Source of the DNA: Dysidea avara
Lineage: Eukaryota > Porifera > Demospongiae > Dictyoceratida > Dysideidae
Length of the DNA: 64,000 bases
Assembly: GCF_963678975.1 (NCBI RefSeq)
Contig: NC_089275.1
Span: 17,310,220-17,374,219, forward strand
Direction: 5' to 3'
Shown here: positions 44,670 through 57,255 of the stretch, piece after piece
How the letters are laid out: each line of letters begins with the position of its first letter
Numbering within the stretch: position 1 is the first letter of the stretch
The notes under the pieces: generated by a model
Seen by the model: the letters and a program-made list of their open reading frames with translations, nothing else
The model's database searches: none
Told to the model about the DNA's origin: nothing
Program-made: the position numbers and the translations under genes

Positions 44670-45460
44670 TGGACAAACTGGATGAAACGTAATCGAAACA
44701 GCAGATCCATGCATCCACTGTCATTACCTTGGCAGTCTGAAATTTTTGGAGCCATACACCTAGCGCTACCAGGTCTGAGCCATATGATTTCTTACCAATC
44801 TCTACTTATTAAGTACTACTGTACTTACTGATAAGTGAAATTAAAACTTCTATTTTAAAATGAAGTAGCATGCCAGCAATATAAACTAGTGAAACAAGAA
44901 ATATGAATTATGGTAGCTTTTACAACATAGCCATAAGAGGAATAATTCCTACTTTGGCATTGAGCAGTAGGGTTAGGCGACATTGAAAATTTTCTTCTGT
45001 GGTTATTGTGTAGCCTATTATCATGATTAGTACAAATATCATGGTACTGAAATGCACTATAGCAAGTACACCAAACCACTTTACAAATTATATTGGTATG
45101 GACAAAGTTTCTCTACTACTACATACCACAACTGCAAGGAGTTTGGAATAACCAGCAAACTTATCGCTTATTATGGAGATGGCATGAGTGCATATAAATG
45201 TTGAAGGAAGCATAGATCCTATACATAGCTAGCAGATAATTTACTAAAGGTTACTATAAATGTAAGGCCAGAATTTTTATACTACAATCACAGTAGTGCT
45301 GCATCCGATACACACATGCCTCATGTGTAGTCTAATAATTAGTGCATCGCTTTGCATAGTAGTGCATTGTTTAGGCTTGTTTGCTAGCACAAGGAGGCTG
45401 AAATACTGATTGACAATTAGTTGTTAACATGTTTAAGTGTGCTGCATTGCCACTATCAGA
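44670..45460 (-). repeat. Segmental repeat, inverted partner of 30820-31790
   Basis: Reverse-complement match of the 31-kb segment over about 0.8 kb, covering the strings TAGCAAGTACACCAAACCAC and TAGGAGGAATAATTCC-like segments. Lacks the 31510-31670 portion. Confidence 0.85.
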
Positions 45461-45464
45461 GTTG

Positions 45465-45640
45465 GGGGTAACTAGTTACTTTTGTAACTAAGTTACGTAA
45501 CTGATTGCTTTTAAAGTAACTAGTAATATAACTAGTTACTTGCTTTGTAACTAGTAACTTGTAACTAGGAGTAATTGTCTGAAAAGTAACTAAGTTACAA
45601 TAGTAACTAATTACAATAGTTACATTGTAACTATAACTAA
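45465..45640. repeat. GTAACTAGTTAC simple-sequence cluster
   Basis: Many overlapping GTAACTAGTTAC/AAGTTAC units on both strands, beginning AGTTGGGGGTAACTAGTTAC. Palindromic low-complexity DNA, non-coding. Confidence 0.85.
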
Positions 45641-45841
45641 TTATGCTTTAAAAGCAAGCAAAACTTGCCAAAATACACAATGAACGTTTTCCATGCCAAA
45701 CTATGGTAAACTATGGTGAACTTTGAGTTATTTTGTTAAACTAGTTTGCATGCATTCAGGCAGCTAATAGTTCATGCAACAGTGTTAATTACGACTCCTA
45801 GTGTACGGTGAAGCTACACGACTAGAAAGTTCCATAAATCA

Positions 45842-45999
45842 TTTAAAGCATAGCCTTGCTCATGCTATACGAAAAATAAAGCACTCGACGCTTGGCCTTA
45901 ATGCTAATAAAGCACTCGACTTTGCCTTGTGCTTTATTAGCATCTCGGTCGCACGCCTCGTGCTTTATTTTTCATATAGCACTCACGGCTATGCTTTAA
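45842..45999. mobile_element. F7 inverted repeat, copy 2
   Basis: TTTAAAGCATAGCC ... GGCTATGCTTTAA with AATAAAGCACTCG strings inside. The flank 45680-45840 is also the reverse complement of 22483-22650, so the shared element is longer than the inverted repeat. It lies 30 bp downstream of the ankyrin exon (minus strand). Confidence 0.75.
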
Positions 46000-46029
46000 C
46001 ATATACATAAAATATGCATAGCTACTAAC

Positions 46030-46137
46030 CAATGGATCACTTGTATTCACATTGACATATCTGATGTGTAGTAATCTCTCAACAGTGACAGTATCACCTG
46101 TTCTTGCAGCTGATAACAGTTGTTGACATTCTTCTTC
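46030..46137 (-). CDS. Ankyrin-repeat exon (N-terminal-cap-like)
   Basis: A 108-bp minus-strand exon (36 codons), acceptor ATTCCTGTAG and donor GTTAGT. Reads EEECQQLLSAARTGDTVTVE and continues RLLHIRYVNVN, matching the ankyrin pattern LLxAARxGDxxxVxxLLxxxxxVNVN. The acidic/Gln-rich lead suggests the start of an ankyrin domain. No neighbouring ankyrin exon is seen within several kb on the minus strand, and an F7 element lies directly in the following intron. It is 2.6 kb downstream of the stop of the death-domain gene, so it belongs to a separate gene or is a remnant. Confidence 0.6.
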
Positions 46138-46379
46138 CTACAGGAATTATTATCAGCCATAAACAACATGAGCACCACATCTGCAGTAGCAATTGAAGTT
46201 CTCTTAACACATTATAGCAGTCACTGCATTGATAAGAGTCTGTTTGTGTTATATAGTTGTTCAACACATAATGAGAAAAAGATGGATATGTGTAATGTAG
46301 CACTCACTGAATATAAGATAGTTTGCACAATCAGAATATCATGGCACGATCAATTAACAATACACTAGTATATCATTGT

Positions 46380-47090
46380 AAAATAGTGGCACTGAACTGA
46401 TCAAATAAGCTCACTGAGCTTCATGTCACTTGTTTATTTATGTGTTACAGTATAATACGTATGTAATTGTCTCGGCAAAACAATACACACTGTTTGTAGC
46501 ATTTTTGATTTCCTTTTAATAAGTTAGTGTTATCTACAGTACTATGTACTCAAATACATAACCTAGTCTGGGAAATCCAGCCTATTTAATTTAAAAGCAT
46601 CACGAAATTCCGCTTTTAGGTATTTGGTGTGTTGTAACTTGCTAATGATTGAAGCTATGTGTGTGTACCAAATTTTCACATGTTTTACATCATATGGATG
46701 CAATAGTTAACAAAGTTAATTAAACTAAAGGGTATCTTGCTTGTAACTTTAAATATTATTTCAAAAAAAAACATTACCAAACACTAGTTAGACCAAACAC
46801 TGTAGAGTTTGCCTTGATAGTCTGGTCTCCATATACGTTGACACTTATAAATAAAATTGAGACAGTTCAGCACCAGTTTATCTGTAATGATAAAATGCTT
46901 AAAGATCTTACCGAACTGTACATGTTACGATGTTTTAGATCGCCAATAAAATAGTGAGCATATACTTGTTGAACCACCCATATCTACGTATTTATGTTGA
47001 GCAGTATGCCAACTTGTAGACATAACCTAAGGTTGAAAGTTAAAACTTCTCTTTATCAAGTCATTATTCCAGATACATACCATTAAACTA
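46380..47090. other. No recognisable feature
   Basis: AT-rich; no supported exon or repeat, apart from similarity of the last bases to F4 flanks. Confidence 0.4.
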
Positions 47091-47240
47091 CAAGTGCATA
47101 AAAAATTTGGAATTTTCAAGACCATAGCAAATCGATAAAAAGTACTGAAACAAACTGTAGTGCATGATATTAAATCACAGTAAAACAATAAGAAGGGTTA
47201 TATACCTACTGCACAAAAATTCAAATTTTTTGTGTACTTG
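47091..47240. mobile_element. MITE F4, short copy
   Basis: CAAGTGCATAAAAAATTTGG ... AAATTTTTTGTGTACTTG with the internal TTAAATCACAGTAAAACAAT stretch. One arm of the inner palindrome is missing relative to 54271-54550. Confidence 0.75.
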
Positions 47241-47280
47241 TTTGTTAACTTTTTTTGTAAATAATTATTATGACTGGTGA

Positions 47281-48670
47281 ATCCATGCATACTGCATCTG
47301 AAATTGCACCATTCTCCACAGCTATATTGATTATCATCTGAAAAATACAGCATCCATTATGCTTCGTTGTCAGCTACGTATATTCAACCCGTTACACAGC
47401 ATTTCGAATCAAGAACTGTTTAAAAAGCACCTCTGAAATCCACACATACCAAAAGAAATAAATGGTGCCGCACGCCCCAGTTATACCAATTATTGTCTAA
47501 AAAGTCAAGTATCCATTACGCTTCATTGTAGGCTATGTTCAACCCATTACACAGCAGTACAAATCATGAACTGATGGAAAAGCACCTCTTTAATCAAAAT
47601 AGCCACTATGAAAAATACGGAGGATTTCTATTATAATGGAAAGCTATCATGTGCTATCGTCAAATCAGTACTTTTCATTGCCAGCAACAATAAATGAGAC
47701 ACAAAGGAGGACACTTGTAAGTGCATATACGTATGACCCTATTTTGGAAAACCATACATTTCCTTTTTATAGTTACAATGAGGCACTAAGTGGTTATCTA
47801 GATTGTGTGAAAAAACTTTGTGATGATGTATTGAAGCATTCCAATGATAGGTATAGTGATCAAACGTGACATATTGATGACAAATCACTTTTTTGATAAG
47901 ATCTCTATTCTTACAATCTAAAATTGATGAAATGAGATCCTTGATAGTTTAATCATGTGTTCTTTGTGCTTTCCCAAATTAAATTGCCTGTATTATTGTC
48001 TAAAGACAAGAAAATGTTTGGTTTTGAGAATGAATAATTCACCCAAATTGTAATTTAATTGCTGTCCCATGCATTGTGAAACTACTACATGGTCTGATAT
48101 AATTGAGCACATCTCCTAGAATAAAGAAACTATGGGTGTGAAATTTTACAGCAAGAAGGCTTAATCATTGCCTTATCAAAATATGCAAAAAAAAGTTAAT
48201 TTTAGAAAAACTGCTGAAATTTTAAATTGTACATTCCCACAAATTTTGCATATGCTCAAATGTATGTTTTTCCAAAATATGGTCACATTTAGAATGCATT
48301 GCATGTACTGCGGTATGCCAAAAGGCACCTCTCAGGCTGAAGCGGCATCAAAGAATGAAAAAATCGAGCCCATAATCTTAGCCATTGTTAAGTTATGCTT
48401 GTCTGAAGGCATCAGTTACTCAATCAGTCAGTCAGTAAAAAATTCCATTAAATAATTTTTTTATTATTTAAATTCCATAGCAACTTGTTGAAAGCATTTC
48501 AGGTCGATCTGAAAGCTTGTTTGGGTTTAGTTTTGCCTAACCAATACTGCCTCATCGTTGTCAAGGAAAATTGAGGGTGGATTTTGGGTGATGTTACGTT
48601 GTAGACCATGCCTACTCCTTTGTGGTCCCTACTATACAGTACTATTATAGAACAATTGTTGATTGTATGA
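47281..48670 (+). repeat. Dispersed repeat R, copy 2, interrupted
   Basis: Matches 54600-54786 joined to 57935-58410 (ATCCATTACGCTTC, CATTACACAGCAGTACAAAT, ATGAAAAATACGGAGGATTT, GACACAAAGGAGGACAC, TATGCCAAAAGGCACCTCTC, CAGTCAGTCAGTA + AAAATTCCATTAA). It carries about 560 bp (47722-48290) not present in the 58-kb copy. The ATG frame MKNTEDFYYNGKLSCAI (from 47610) stops at TGA here, but in the 58-kb copy it runs to a GTAAGT donor. Confidence 0.75.
47773..47850 (+). CDS. Candidate 78-bp exon, unknown
   Basis: Acceptor TTTCCTTTTTATAG and donor GTATAG enclose an open reading YNEALSGYLDCVKKLCDD and a few more residues. It lies in the part of repeat R copy 2 that is absent from the 58-kb copy. No domain is recognised. 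Confidence 0.3.
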
Positions 48671-48705
48671 CTTGATTACACTTAAATGTATCCAACTATA
48701 CAATT

Positions 48706-50369
48706 TTATGATGTAAGGTTATTCAGAGTTTTTATACTTAACCAATAGCTTACATTACTCCTGTGATCAAATATCACTGTTGATGATATTTTTAAGAATA
48801 CAAATGCTGCATTGGTAAAATTAACCACATTTCTCTTGGAAATTTCCACCATATATTGCACTGCATTTGAAGAAATAAACCATTCAAGTAGTAGGGAGTT
48901 AAACGGTGATACATTAGATAGAGACATCACACAAGGATATACTCCACAGTATTCAGCAGTAAACTGTCTCAAATCATCATACTCCTCCTTTGTGATGGTT
49001 GAGAATACTTTGTTGCTAATAATTGCCACCATCTTATGGTATTCTTCAGGAGGGGTCAAGTCTTCCTTTTTATAATGCTCATAGATATGTTCAAGCTTCA
49101 TCCTAGCATCAATCTTATTTTCATACTGATCAATTAGCTCCATACATTTGTCTGAGTCTAATGACTGAATAATCATTTTTAAAGTAGTAATATTATTCCA
49201 TTTCCAACAGTGACGAAATGCATTTCTAAAGAGTGTTTTAAGTTCTTTACATGCTTCTATTGCTTTATGTTGATCATCATTAAACAATGGCTTGTCTGAA
49301 TTTCTACCAATGGTTAGAAAAGAGCAAATAGATTTTATGTCCTCCAAGTTTTCATGCTCATTGTGTTGTAATTCTTTAATAAGTTTGGCCATCAGTATAG
49401 CAAACTCAGTAGCAGCTTGACCAGGTGTCATGATCACAGATGAAGTATTAGTAATAGCCACCGATACAGTAAGTGCAGAATCTACAAGAAAAGATTGTAT
49501 GGTTTTAGAAAAGTTGGATAATCTACTCTGTCTTGCATAAGTAATAATGGACATGAGAGAGTATCTATAATGCATGAGTTCCCAAGCGGCAAAACTGTCA
49601 TACTTTACATACAACTTGGCAAACTATTTAATAATTTTGTGCCATACTGTGTAGCTACACAGTACAGTGGTAAACATGTTTCTGTACATCTATGAGAATC
49701 TCAGTGCTGAAAATTAGTGGTGCTGCTTTGGGCACTTGTAATCACAGTGGTGATAAAGTATCCAGTACAAAATTTGCTGGCTTCTAATAGGAAGTTGTGG
49801 TCTAGCCCATGGCTGTTTATCAAAAGAAAGATGGCAAAGCCAAAAACAAAAATTAATGTCTTTACAGTTAGCTTACTTTACAGACAAAACAGGCATCATT
49901 GTGTTTGCCTATATAGATATGGCATATAAAAATTGAGAGTAGCAACCCTAGCACCACATTCTCTAACTTGTATGTAGTATGAACACAACCCAGTGATAAA
50001 TAACATACACATACACTAAATCACAAATCAATTGAAATCTTGAGGTGCTTAAATACGTACATACAGCACATGCAGTAATACCTTGGTGTAACACAGTTTT
50101 GACTTGATCTGCTACAACATTCATATCAACATTACCAAGCGCTAGCACCAGCTGGTCCCAACTAGCATTTGGCTGTCTCCTTAACCATTCCTTTAACATA
50201 TCTCTACAACAAGCTTCAGTGTCCTGGGGATTATTTTGTTTGATAACATCCAGTACTCCAACATCACTATCCAGGAGCTGTATGCCAATATCATACCATC
50301 GAGTTGCTACTCCACTGGTAGTAGGTTTTAATACATTTACTAACTGTTTTAAATCAGGGTACTCTTTAT
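48706..50369 (-). CDS. Death-domain protein, 3' two exons (5' incomplete)
   Basis: Exon 50369-50065 (305 bp) follows TTTATATAG and ends at a strong GTATGT donor. Exon 49623-48706 (918 bp) follows ATTAAATAG and ends in TAG. Phases agree (2 bases, then 0), joined by a 441-bp intron. Exon 1 encodes a death domain of about 90 residues: DLKQLVNVLKP, VATRWYDIGIQLL, CCRDMLKEWL and ASWDQLVLAL mark the helices and the conserved W/L core. Death domains mediate homotypic signalling contacts. Exon 2 encodes about 305 residues, largely helical by composition, with WKWNNITTLKMIIQSL, ARMKLEHIYEHY, YCGVYPCVMSLS and SSLLLEWFI-type segments. I do not know a named domain for it, though its style recalls C-terminal regions of sponge death/ankyrin proteins. 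No transmembrane segment is evident. A donor at 50082 is an alternative but shifts phase. 5' exons lie beyond 50370 and were not found. Confidence 0.75.
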
Positions 50370-51539
50370 CTATATAAATAAACAATACACTTGAAAAATA
50401 TTCATATATACATACGTGCTTAGGTCTTTTATTAAGTGTAGTTACAGCTTAGACATGCACAATTGTATCCCAACATAAATAAATGTTTACAGTAACTGTT
50501 TTATTAGTTTATGTACGTATACATTTGATACTGTTACAGATTTAGTTTTCTGTAGATACATTGTTAGAATACACACATAAGTCATTACAGTGTAATTGAC
50601 TCTCAACCTACATCTATTATAGGCTAAAATCCCAGGTTAATACAACATAATAATTATTGTCTCATAGAATCTGGATTTAAACATGGCACTTTAGCTAGTA
50701 CCAATAGTAAAACATGGAATATCTAATATATCACCAGATTTGTCCTTTCAGAATACTTTTGTTTCATTTCGGTACCACAAAGTGAAAGTGAGTTTTGTGC
50801 ATTGGTATGTATTTGTTGCCCTAAAATATTAAGACACAGTATCGTGTACTGAATTAAGAAAGCTGGCACACCACATTGTGCAGGAAGAAAGAAAATGCAT
50901 TTTTCATGCATGTATAGTCCCATTGGTCCCTTCTCAAAAGCGCACAATTATTTTCTGCCATATAGCTGATGGCCATCTTCAGTATCTCACAATCCAAATT
51001 TCTGCAAAGTAATAATGCACAAGCCCTCAAAGTTAAACCTAATTTCTTTTTTCTGGAGGGGGGAGGGGAGAGGGAAAATGAAGTAAATTTTACTTCTTTT
51101 TCATGCACCTTACAAAATCCAATATAAAATGCAAATGTGCAAATTAATTTAGAGTAGTTAAACTTAGAGTCTTAGACAGAGTGTTATAACCACCTACTGA
51201 GCAGATCATGGCTGTCAGATATCCAGTTACCTTAATTGAACAAAGTTTTTCTACAATATTTCATATAGTGGCCAAAGAAACAGGCACTAAGTGATTATAC
51301 CTATAACACAAGCCTATTATATACAAGTGTGATATCAATGTTAAAGCATGAAAAGAGTACATAATTATGTAGAAAATATTCTGTCATGAGATATCTCTCA
51401 TGTGATAGTGTGCAATAAAACAAGATTCAATCATTACATGTGCAATGCATGGTAGTATTACAGTGCAAGAGTACATGTGAAGTGCTATATAATAGTTTAT
51501 ATAGTTAATGTTCTTACACCACCCCACCCCTCACCCCTA
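50370..51539. other. No exon identified; GA-rich patch
   Basis: This stretch should contain the upstream intron of the death-domain gene. A purine-rich patch (GGAGGGGGGAGGGGAGAGGG) lies at about 51053-51075. Nothing else can be supported. Confidence 0.4.
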
Positions 51540-52760
51540 CCAAGCATGGTGCAATCTAAAGGCTGATCTCATGACCAAGTGAGATCATCTGTCAGCCGTT
51601 AGTGTAGTCTACAGGCTCACTCTGTTCTATGGAGTTCTTGTGGTGGGGTCTGGGGTTGCTGTGATAGAGTCTGGGAGGACATTGTTTTGTGCTCAAATCC
51701 TCATTGGATGGCAAATTCATTGAAATGCTTGAAGGTAACTCACCATTGGACCAGACTATGCCAAGGACTGTGTGATGAGTCAACGAATGGACTAAGTGTT
51801 GTGTGCAAGTGTTTTTGCATGTGGATGATGTCTAGCTAGTCTGTGTAGCACTTAGTTGCTGTGGCATGATGGGCTCTTTGCAGTTGGATGGGAGCTGGTC
51901 CTGGCTAGCTGCATGTGGTGTGAACCCTGACGGTAAGAAATTTTCCTTGTATTTGTTGAGTCACGACAAGATGTCCTCACCAGCACCTGATATATCTGCC
52001 CCTGAATTTAGGAGTACTTAGGGCCCGTGATGTATTTGTGTACCAGCACAGTTGGTGCTGGATCATATTATTGTGGACACTTGCTTGGTGGATAGTCCAG
52101 GTGGTGTTTCAATAAGCTCCTGGTCTGTGTCTTTTGTGTCACAAATGGCTCTAGAACCTGGAAAATTTCTTCTGCTGTTAATGACTATGGAAATCCCTAG
52201 CAAAAGGTCAACTTTGAGGCAATACATGTAACTGCTTAAAAGCTGAGCATTGTACTCTAAATCTTTGATAGGAATGCAAGTCACATCCTAGGTAGGGCTT
52301 TGGAATTATCTGGCTGGTAAGTGGTTTGCAGGCTGCCTGATGGATAGGACCAAGTAGTCAGCTATATATTTGAGTTGCCTTTTAGCGGTTTGTTATACAC
52401 AGCACATAGTAATGGTTGCATCAAGGGTTAGATTCTGTAGCCCCAGTAGGTGATCAATAGTGTCACCATCCACAAGCCCTTCAACAATTGGGTCATGGAT
52501 ATTCTTTTAGGCACACGCTATAAAGCAGAAGTTTTGCATGTTTTGGCAAGCTCCATCAGTGATACTACATGTAGATATATAGTCATCAAAGCTCTCTCCT
52601 GGTTGCTGTACTCAGTGTCACAATTGACAATGTTCCATAGACTCATTTATGTTTCCGTCAACATAACATTTAATTGCTGAAGTAATAGCATCAGCATTAT
52701 TTCTATATATCCTCCTTGCTATGACCAAGGTTATTAACTATTGTAAGTGCTTTTCGAGAC
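51540..52760 (-). pseudogene. Decayed Ty3/Gypsy gag-protease fragment
   Basis: Minus-strand translations across three frames show gag-like ESFDDYISTCSITDGACQN and HDPIVEGLVDGDTIDHLL followed by LTLDATITMCCV, the usual order of retrotransposon gag/spacer sequence. Further on comes NSGADISGAGEDIL, matching the aspartic protease pattern D-S-G-A-D-I-S with the catalytic Asp replaced by Asn. Several stops and frameshifts interrupt it, including a stop directly after the gag core. No LTR is recognised. Because the RT fragment at 61.7-63.2 kb is also minus but lies upstream, the two are remnants of different insertions. Confidence 0.6.
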
Positions 52761-54270
52761 AAACAAAGAGTTAGTGCTTGTACTTTAGAAGCACCTGACT
52801 CACCACTCAGGATTGAGTACAATGTTCACTGGGATTTCTATACCTCAAAGTCTGTGCCTCAGTCTAGTTGGAGGTCTAGCTTGTGTAGATCACTTAGCTG
52901 GAACACATAAGGTATCTTTGCTGACACTAAAGGGGAGCAATGGAAAGAAAATGAATGCTATGATGTCACCATCACAGGTGCCTCACACTAGTACCAGGGA
53001 TTAACCCCAGTGTTATTAGACAAACGATGATTGTCTTGACTGTTCAATGGTCAATTCGCCATGCTAGACTGTAACTGCTCACAGTGCCACGTAGGAAACA
53101 TTCTGTCACGAGGTAACCAATTATCTCTCATGTGATAATATGCTATAAAACAAAGTATAGTACAACCATCACACATTATAATGCATAGTATAGCGTTACA
53201 ATCATGAGTGCAAGAGTGTATGTATGTGCAGTGCTTTATATTTTATGTTCTTACAGAATACCAAAAATGTCCAGTTTGTGTGAATATCTTCAGAGATTGG
53301 TTAACTGGATATGCAAAAAAATGATAACTGGCCAGATAATTGGTTTAACTGGTAAGGTTTCACAGCTTTATCTTGATTGCTATGAAATTTGACATACATG
53401 AAGGACATATTCACATATCAAGTTTGGTGTGAATGTGTTCTTTTCATAGATTATTTTTGTTGAACAGATCATTTTTTATCACATCGGCAGGGTAAACCAC
53501 CGTAAAAATCAGTCTGTGCATAGGTAAACCACCACAGCTCAAGTGGTTAAAAAAGAAATCACAGTGACACCTACATAGTCACAAACATTACATAACATCA
53601 CGAGGTCAATATTCTAATAGAATAGTCACCAAGTAGCAAAAGTGCACAAATATGTTAATTGGAAAAAATTGTCAAAGCTCAAACCAGGAACCTCCATACT
53701 ACACTCTCTTAACCACTGTTGTCAGCTACTCGGCTCATTTAATTTGCTACAAAACTTCTAGTTTAAATTTACACAATACGAATAATTTGTAATATGTGAT
53801 AAACACGGCAAAAACCAGTCTTTTAGCACATTCCTTAAATCTACTTCTCTGATGTCTACAGTAACAAAAGAGTCAACAGTCAAAGTTGCAGCCTTTTATG
53901 ATAAATAGTCTTGGAGTTAGAGTGCTAGACTGTTTGAACAGCAATAAATTCAATTTGTATACGTAGCAACAATATGACAAATATTACAGGCACTTAATTA
54001 ATCAATCATTACTCACAACCAAAACTAGCTACAAAAACAGGGTTTGGTCTGCCAGCTTGAACACAGCTGCAAATTTAGAGGCCAAATGAAGTAGCAAATA
54101 ATCACCAATACATGCAGCAATAACAAACTCATGGGTAGGATGTGACCTTTGATTCCAACCTTCTGCACTTTGCCTTTCCCTTTATCTTCAAATACATGAC
54201 TGTCTTCTTCAACATGCAAGGAAACCATACCAAAGCATTAATTTCTGTATCAACACTTTCCTTAGAATAG
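52761..54270. other. No gene supported
   Basis: Short frames only. A CTCTAATAGAA-like motif (ATTCTAATAGAATAGTCACC) is at 53611-53630. GTAAACCACC strings near 53492 and 53525 are too short to assign. Confidence 0.4.
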
Positions 54271-54550
54271 TGTAAATACACAGGAATTTTCAACTAGAGT
54301 AGGGACCATAGTACATCAATAAAAGTACTGAAACAAGCTGGAGTAGTACTCAATATTATATCACAGTAAAACAATAAGAAGTGTTATATCCCTACTGTGC
54401 ATTTTTATTATGGTATCTTGAGCACAGTAGGGATATAACACTTCTTATTGTTTTAATATCATGCACTACTCCAGCTTGTATCAGTATTATTCATCTATGT
54501 GCTATGGTCCCTAGTCTAGTTGAAAATTTCAAATTTTTCTGTGTACCTGT
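54271..54550. mobile_element. MITE F4, longest copy
   Basis: Inverted arms include TTTTCAACTAGAGTAGGGACC / GGTCCCTAGTCTAGTTGAAAA and CAATAAGAAGTGTTATATCCC on both strands around a central GGTATCTTGAGCACAG. About 280 bp; right outer end TGTGTACCTGTTTGTTAAC resembles other copies. Confidence 0.85.
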
Positions 54551-54599
54551 TTGTTAACTTATTTGTAAACATTATTACTATGACTGGTGAACCCACGCA

Positions 54600-54785
54600 T
54601 ACTACATCTGAAATGGTGCCGCATGCCCTAGCTACATCAATTATCGTCTGAAAAGTGAAGTATCCATTACACTTCGCTGTCAGCTATGTTTGACCTGATA
54701 CACATCATTTCAGATCTAGAACCATTTGAAAAGCACTTCAGCAATCCATGCATACTGAAAGAAATGGTGCCGCACACCCCAGTTA
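54600..54785 (+). repeat. Repeat R left part, flanking the M insertion
   Basis: CCGCATGCCCTAGCTACATC, then GTATCCATTACACTTCGCTG and a second unit ending GCCGCACACCCCAGTTA, where the M element starts. The repeat resumes at 57935 with TCAATTATCATCTGA. Confidence 0.75.
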
Positions 54786-55984
54786 TCAAGACACACGATA
54801 GTGTGTCGTAAGGCCCAAGAAGCCAGCGCCACACCGTGGGTATATTGACAGGAAGAATGAAGACGTCATTTTCACACTTTTGTGTCTCGGTGATCCCTTA
54901 TCCGATTGGAACCAAATTTGCTACAGAGTTGTCCGCCAGCTAGGGGAGTCTACATATCAAATTTGAAGAAAATCGCACCAGCCATTTCCGAGATGCGAGC
55001 TGCTAAAATTTCGATTTTTTTTCTTCGTTTTTTTTTCTTTGTGTTTTCACACACTTGCAAAAATTGCTATAAAACGCAAACAGGCACTCCAATCGCCTTG
55101 ACATTTGGCACACAGAAAGGGAGTCCAAAGGTAAATCCTAGCTTAGGCGGTGGAAAGGGGGGGTCTAAGGGGCTGAAGCCCCCCCTCAGAATGATATCAC
55201 ACCGAAATTATCTTTCTTGGAGTGGGACTGAAAACCGTGATAAAGATAAAGATACTCTAATAGAGCAGTCACTCTAATAAAGTAGTCACTGTGTAGCGAG
55301 CTATGTAAGGATTTTTATGTAGTTTATCAGCTAGAAATGGTAGCTGGTGAGGTGGAAAGCTATTGTTAGTTGGTTGTGACCTTTTTTTGGGTCTCACCTT
55401 ATCAAACTAGAGATAAGCCTGGGTCAGTCCAGCCCCCCCCCCTCATATCAACTACTTCCTCCGCCCCTGAATACTAGCATCAACTTTGGTGCAAATCCGA
55501 TGAATGGTTCGAGAGTTATGACCGACTATTCACGTAAAACAAGATAGATTGTTGTCACGCCTACAGGGTAAACCGCTTCATGGAATGAGTTGAAAATTGC
55601 TATGTAGATGGGTAACCATCGTAGGAGTGCCTTTTGGTGATTTGAAAGGAATCGAGATAAAGACCATGGAGATATGACACAAAACCCAACCTGTGTCACA
55701 ATTACGTTATCGATTTTTATAAATAAAAAAGTATTAGTTTTTACGCCTATTAGGCAAACCGCTTAGAACAATGAGCTGAAAATCGGTGTATAGCTGGAAT
55801 AATCTTCATAGAAAGTCCTTGCAGTAGTACAGAAGAATCGGATTACAAACCACTGAGTTGTGATTTGAAAGCCAACTACACGTAGCAAATTGAGATCGAG
55901 ATACTCTAATAGAACAGTCACCAGAGCATTCAGCTACATTTATAACTTATTCCAGTATAGAATTCTATTGCATTACAAGTTATT

Positions 55985-57045
55985 CTGTAGGGAGTTCAGC
56001 TGCAAACAGTTAATCTTATAGACAGTTCAGCAAGAAGCAAGTCACCTTGTAGAGAGTTCAGCTACAACCACATCACCGTGCATAGAGTTTGGCTACAAAG
56101 AAACCATCATGTAGAGAGTTCAGCTGCAAACAAATCACCCTGTAGAGAATTCATCTACAAACAAATCGCCCTGTTGAGAGATCAGCTAGAAGAAGTCACC
56201 TTGTAGAGAGTTCAGCTACAAAAACCACCCTGTAGAGAGTTCAGCTGCAAACAAATCACCTTGTAGAGAGTTCAGCTATAAATAAGTCACCTTGTAGAGA
56301 GATCAGCTACAAAGAAACCATCCTGTAGAAAGTTCAGCAACAAACAAGTTACCCTATAGAGAGATCAGCTAGAAACAAATCATAGTGTAGAGAGTTCAGC
56401 TACAAACAAATCACCCTGTAGAGAGTTCAGCCACAGAAAGATCACTGTGTAGATAGTTCAGCTAAAAGAAGTCACCTTGTAGAGAGTTCAGCTACAAAGA
56501 AACCACCATGTAGACAGTTCAGCTGCAAACAAACCACCCTGTAGAGAATTCAGCTACAAATAAATCGCCCTGTAGAAAGATCAGATAGAAGAAGTTACCT
56601 TGTAGAGAGTTCAGCTACAAAGAAACCATCATGTTAGAAAGTTTGACTACAAACAAATCACCCTGCAGAGAGATCAGCTAGAAGAAGTTACCTTGTAGAG
56701 AATTCAGCTACAAAGAAACCATCATGTATAGAGAGTTCAGCTGCAAACAAGTCACCCTGTAGAAAGATCAGCTAGAAGAAGTTACCTTGTAGAGAGTTCA
56801 GCTACAAAGAAACCATCATGTAGAGAGTTCAGCTACAAACAAATCACCCTGTAGAGAGATCAGCTACAAACAAGTCACCCTGTAGAGATATCAGCTAGAT
56901 ACATGTTACCTTATAGGGATCAGCTACAAACAAATCACCCTGTAGAAATATGTGTTGGAAACAAATCACCATGTAGAGAATTCAGCTAGAAACAAGTCAC
57001 TCTAAAGAGTTTAACTACAAACAATGGGAGATTCAGCTACAGTTC
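55985..57045 (+). repeat. 31-bp minisatellite array
   Basis: About 34 units, mostly GAGAGTTCAGCTACAAAG/C with AAACCATCATGTA or AAATCACCCTGTA spacers. Same variant types as the second half of the 36.6-39.0 kb array. Confidence 0.93.
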
Positions 57046-57255
57046 AGGTATGTATAAGAAGTGACCTTATTACCTACAGTATGATTATCTTTCATTCTTT
57101 AATATACAAATATTTTTAATCACACAAAAAACTGTACACAACATTTCTTCCTTTGTTCCACAATTCCTACAGAAAAGAAAAAAAAACAAGTTAGAAGGAA
57201 GCACCAAAACCAGTTAATGGCTGGCTTTGTGGCTTGCAATACAAAAAGAAGTAAT

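Noticed and set aside
48168..48455. 95-codon plus-strand frame ending SISQSVKNSIK
   Set aside because: Its second half is repeat R, including the (CAGT)n tract; the first half is AT-rich DNA without splice support.
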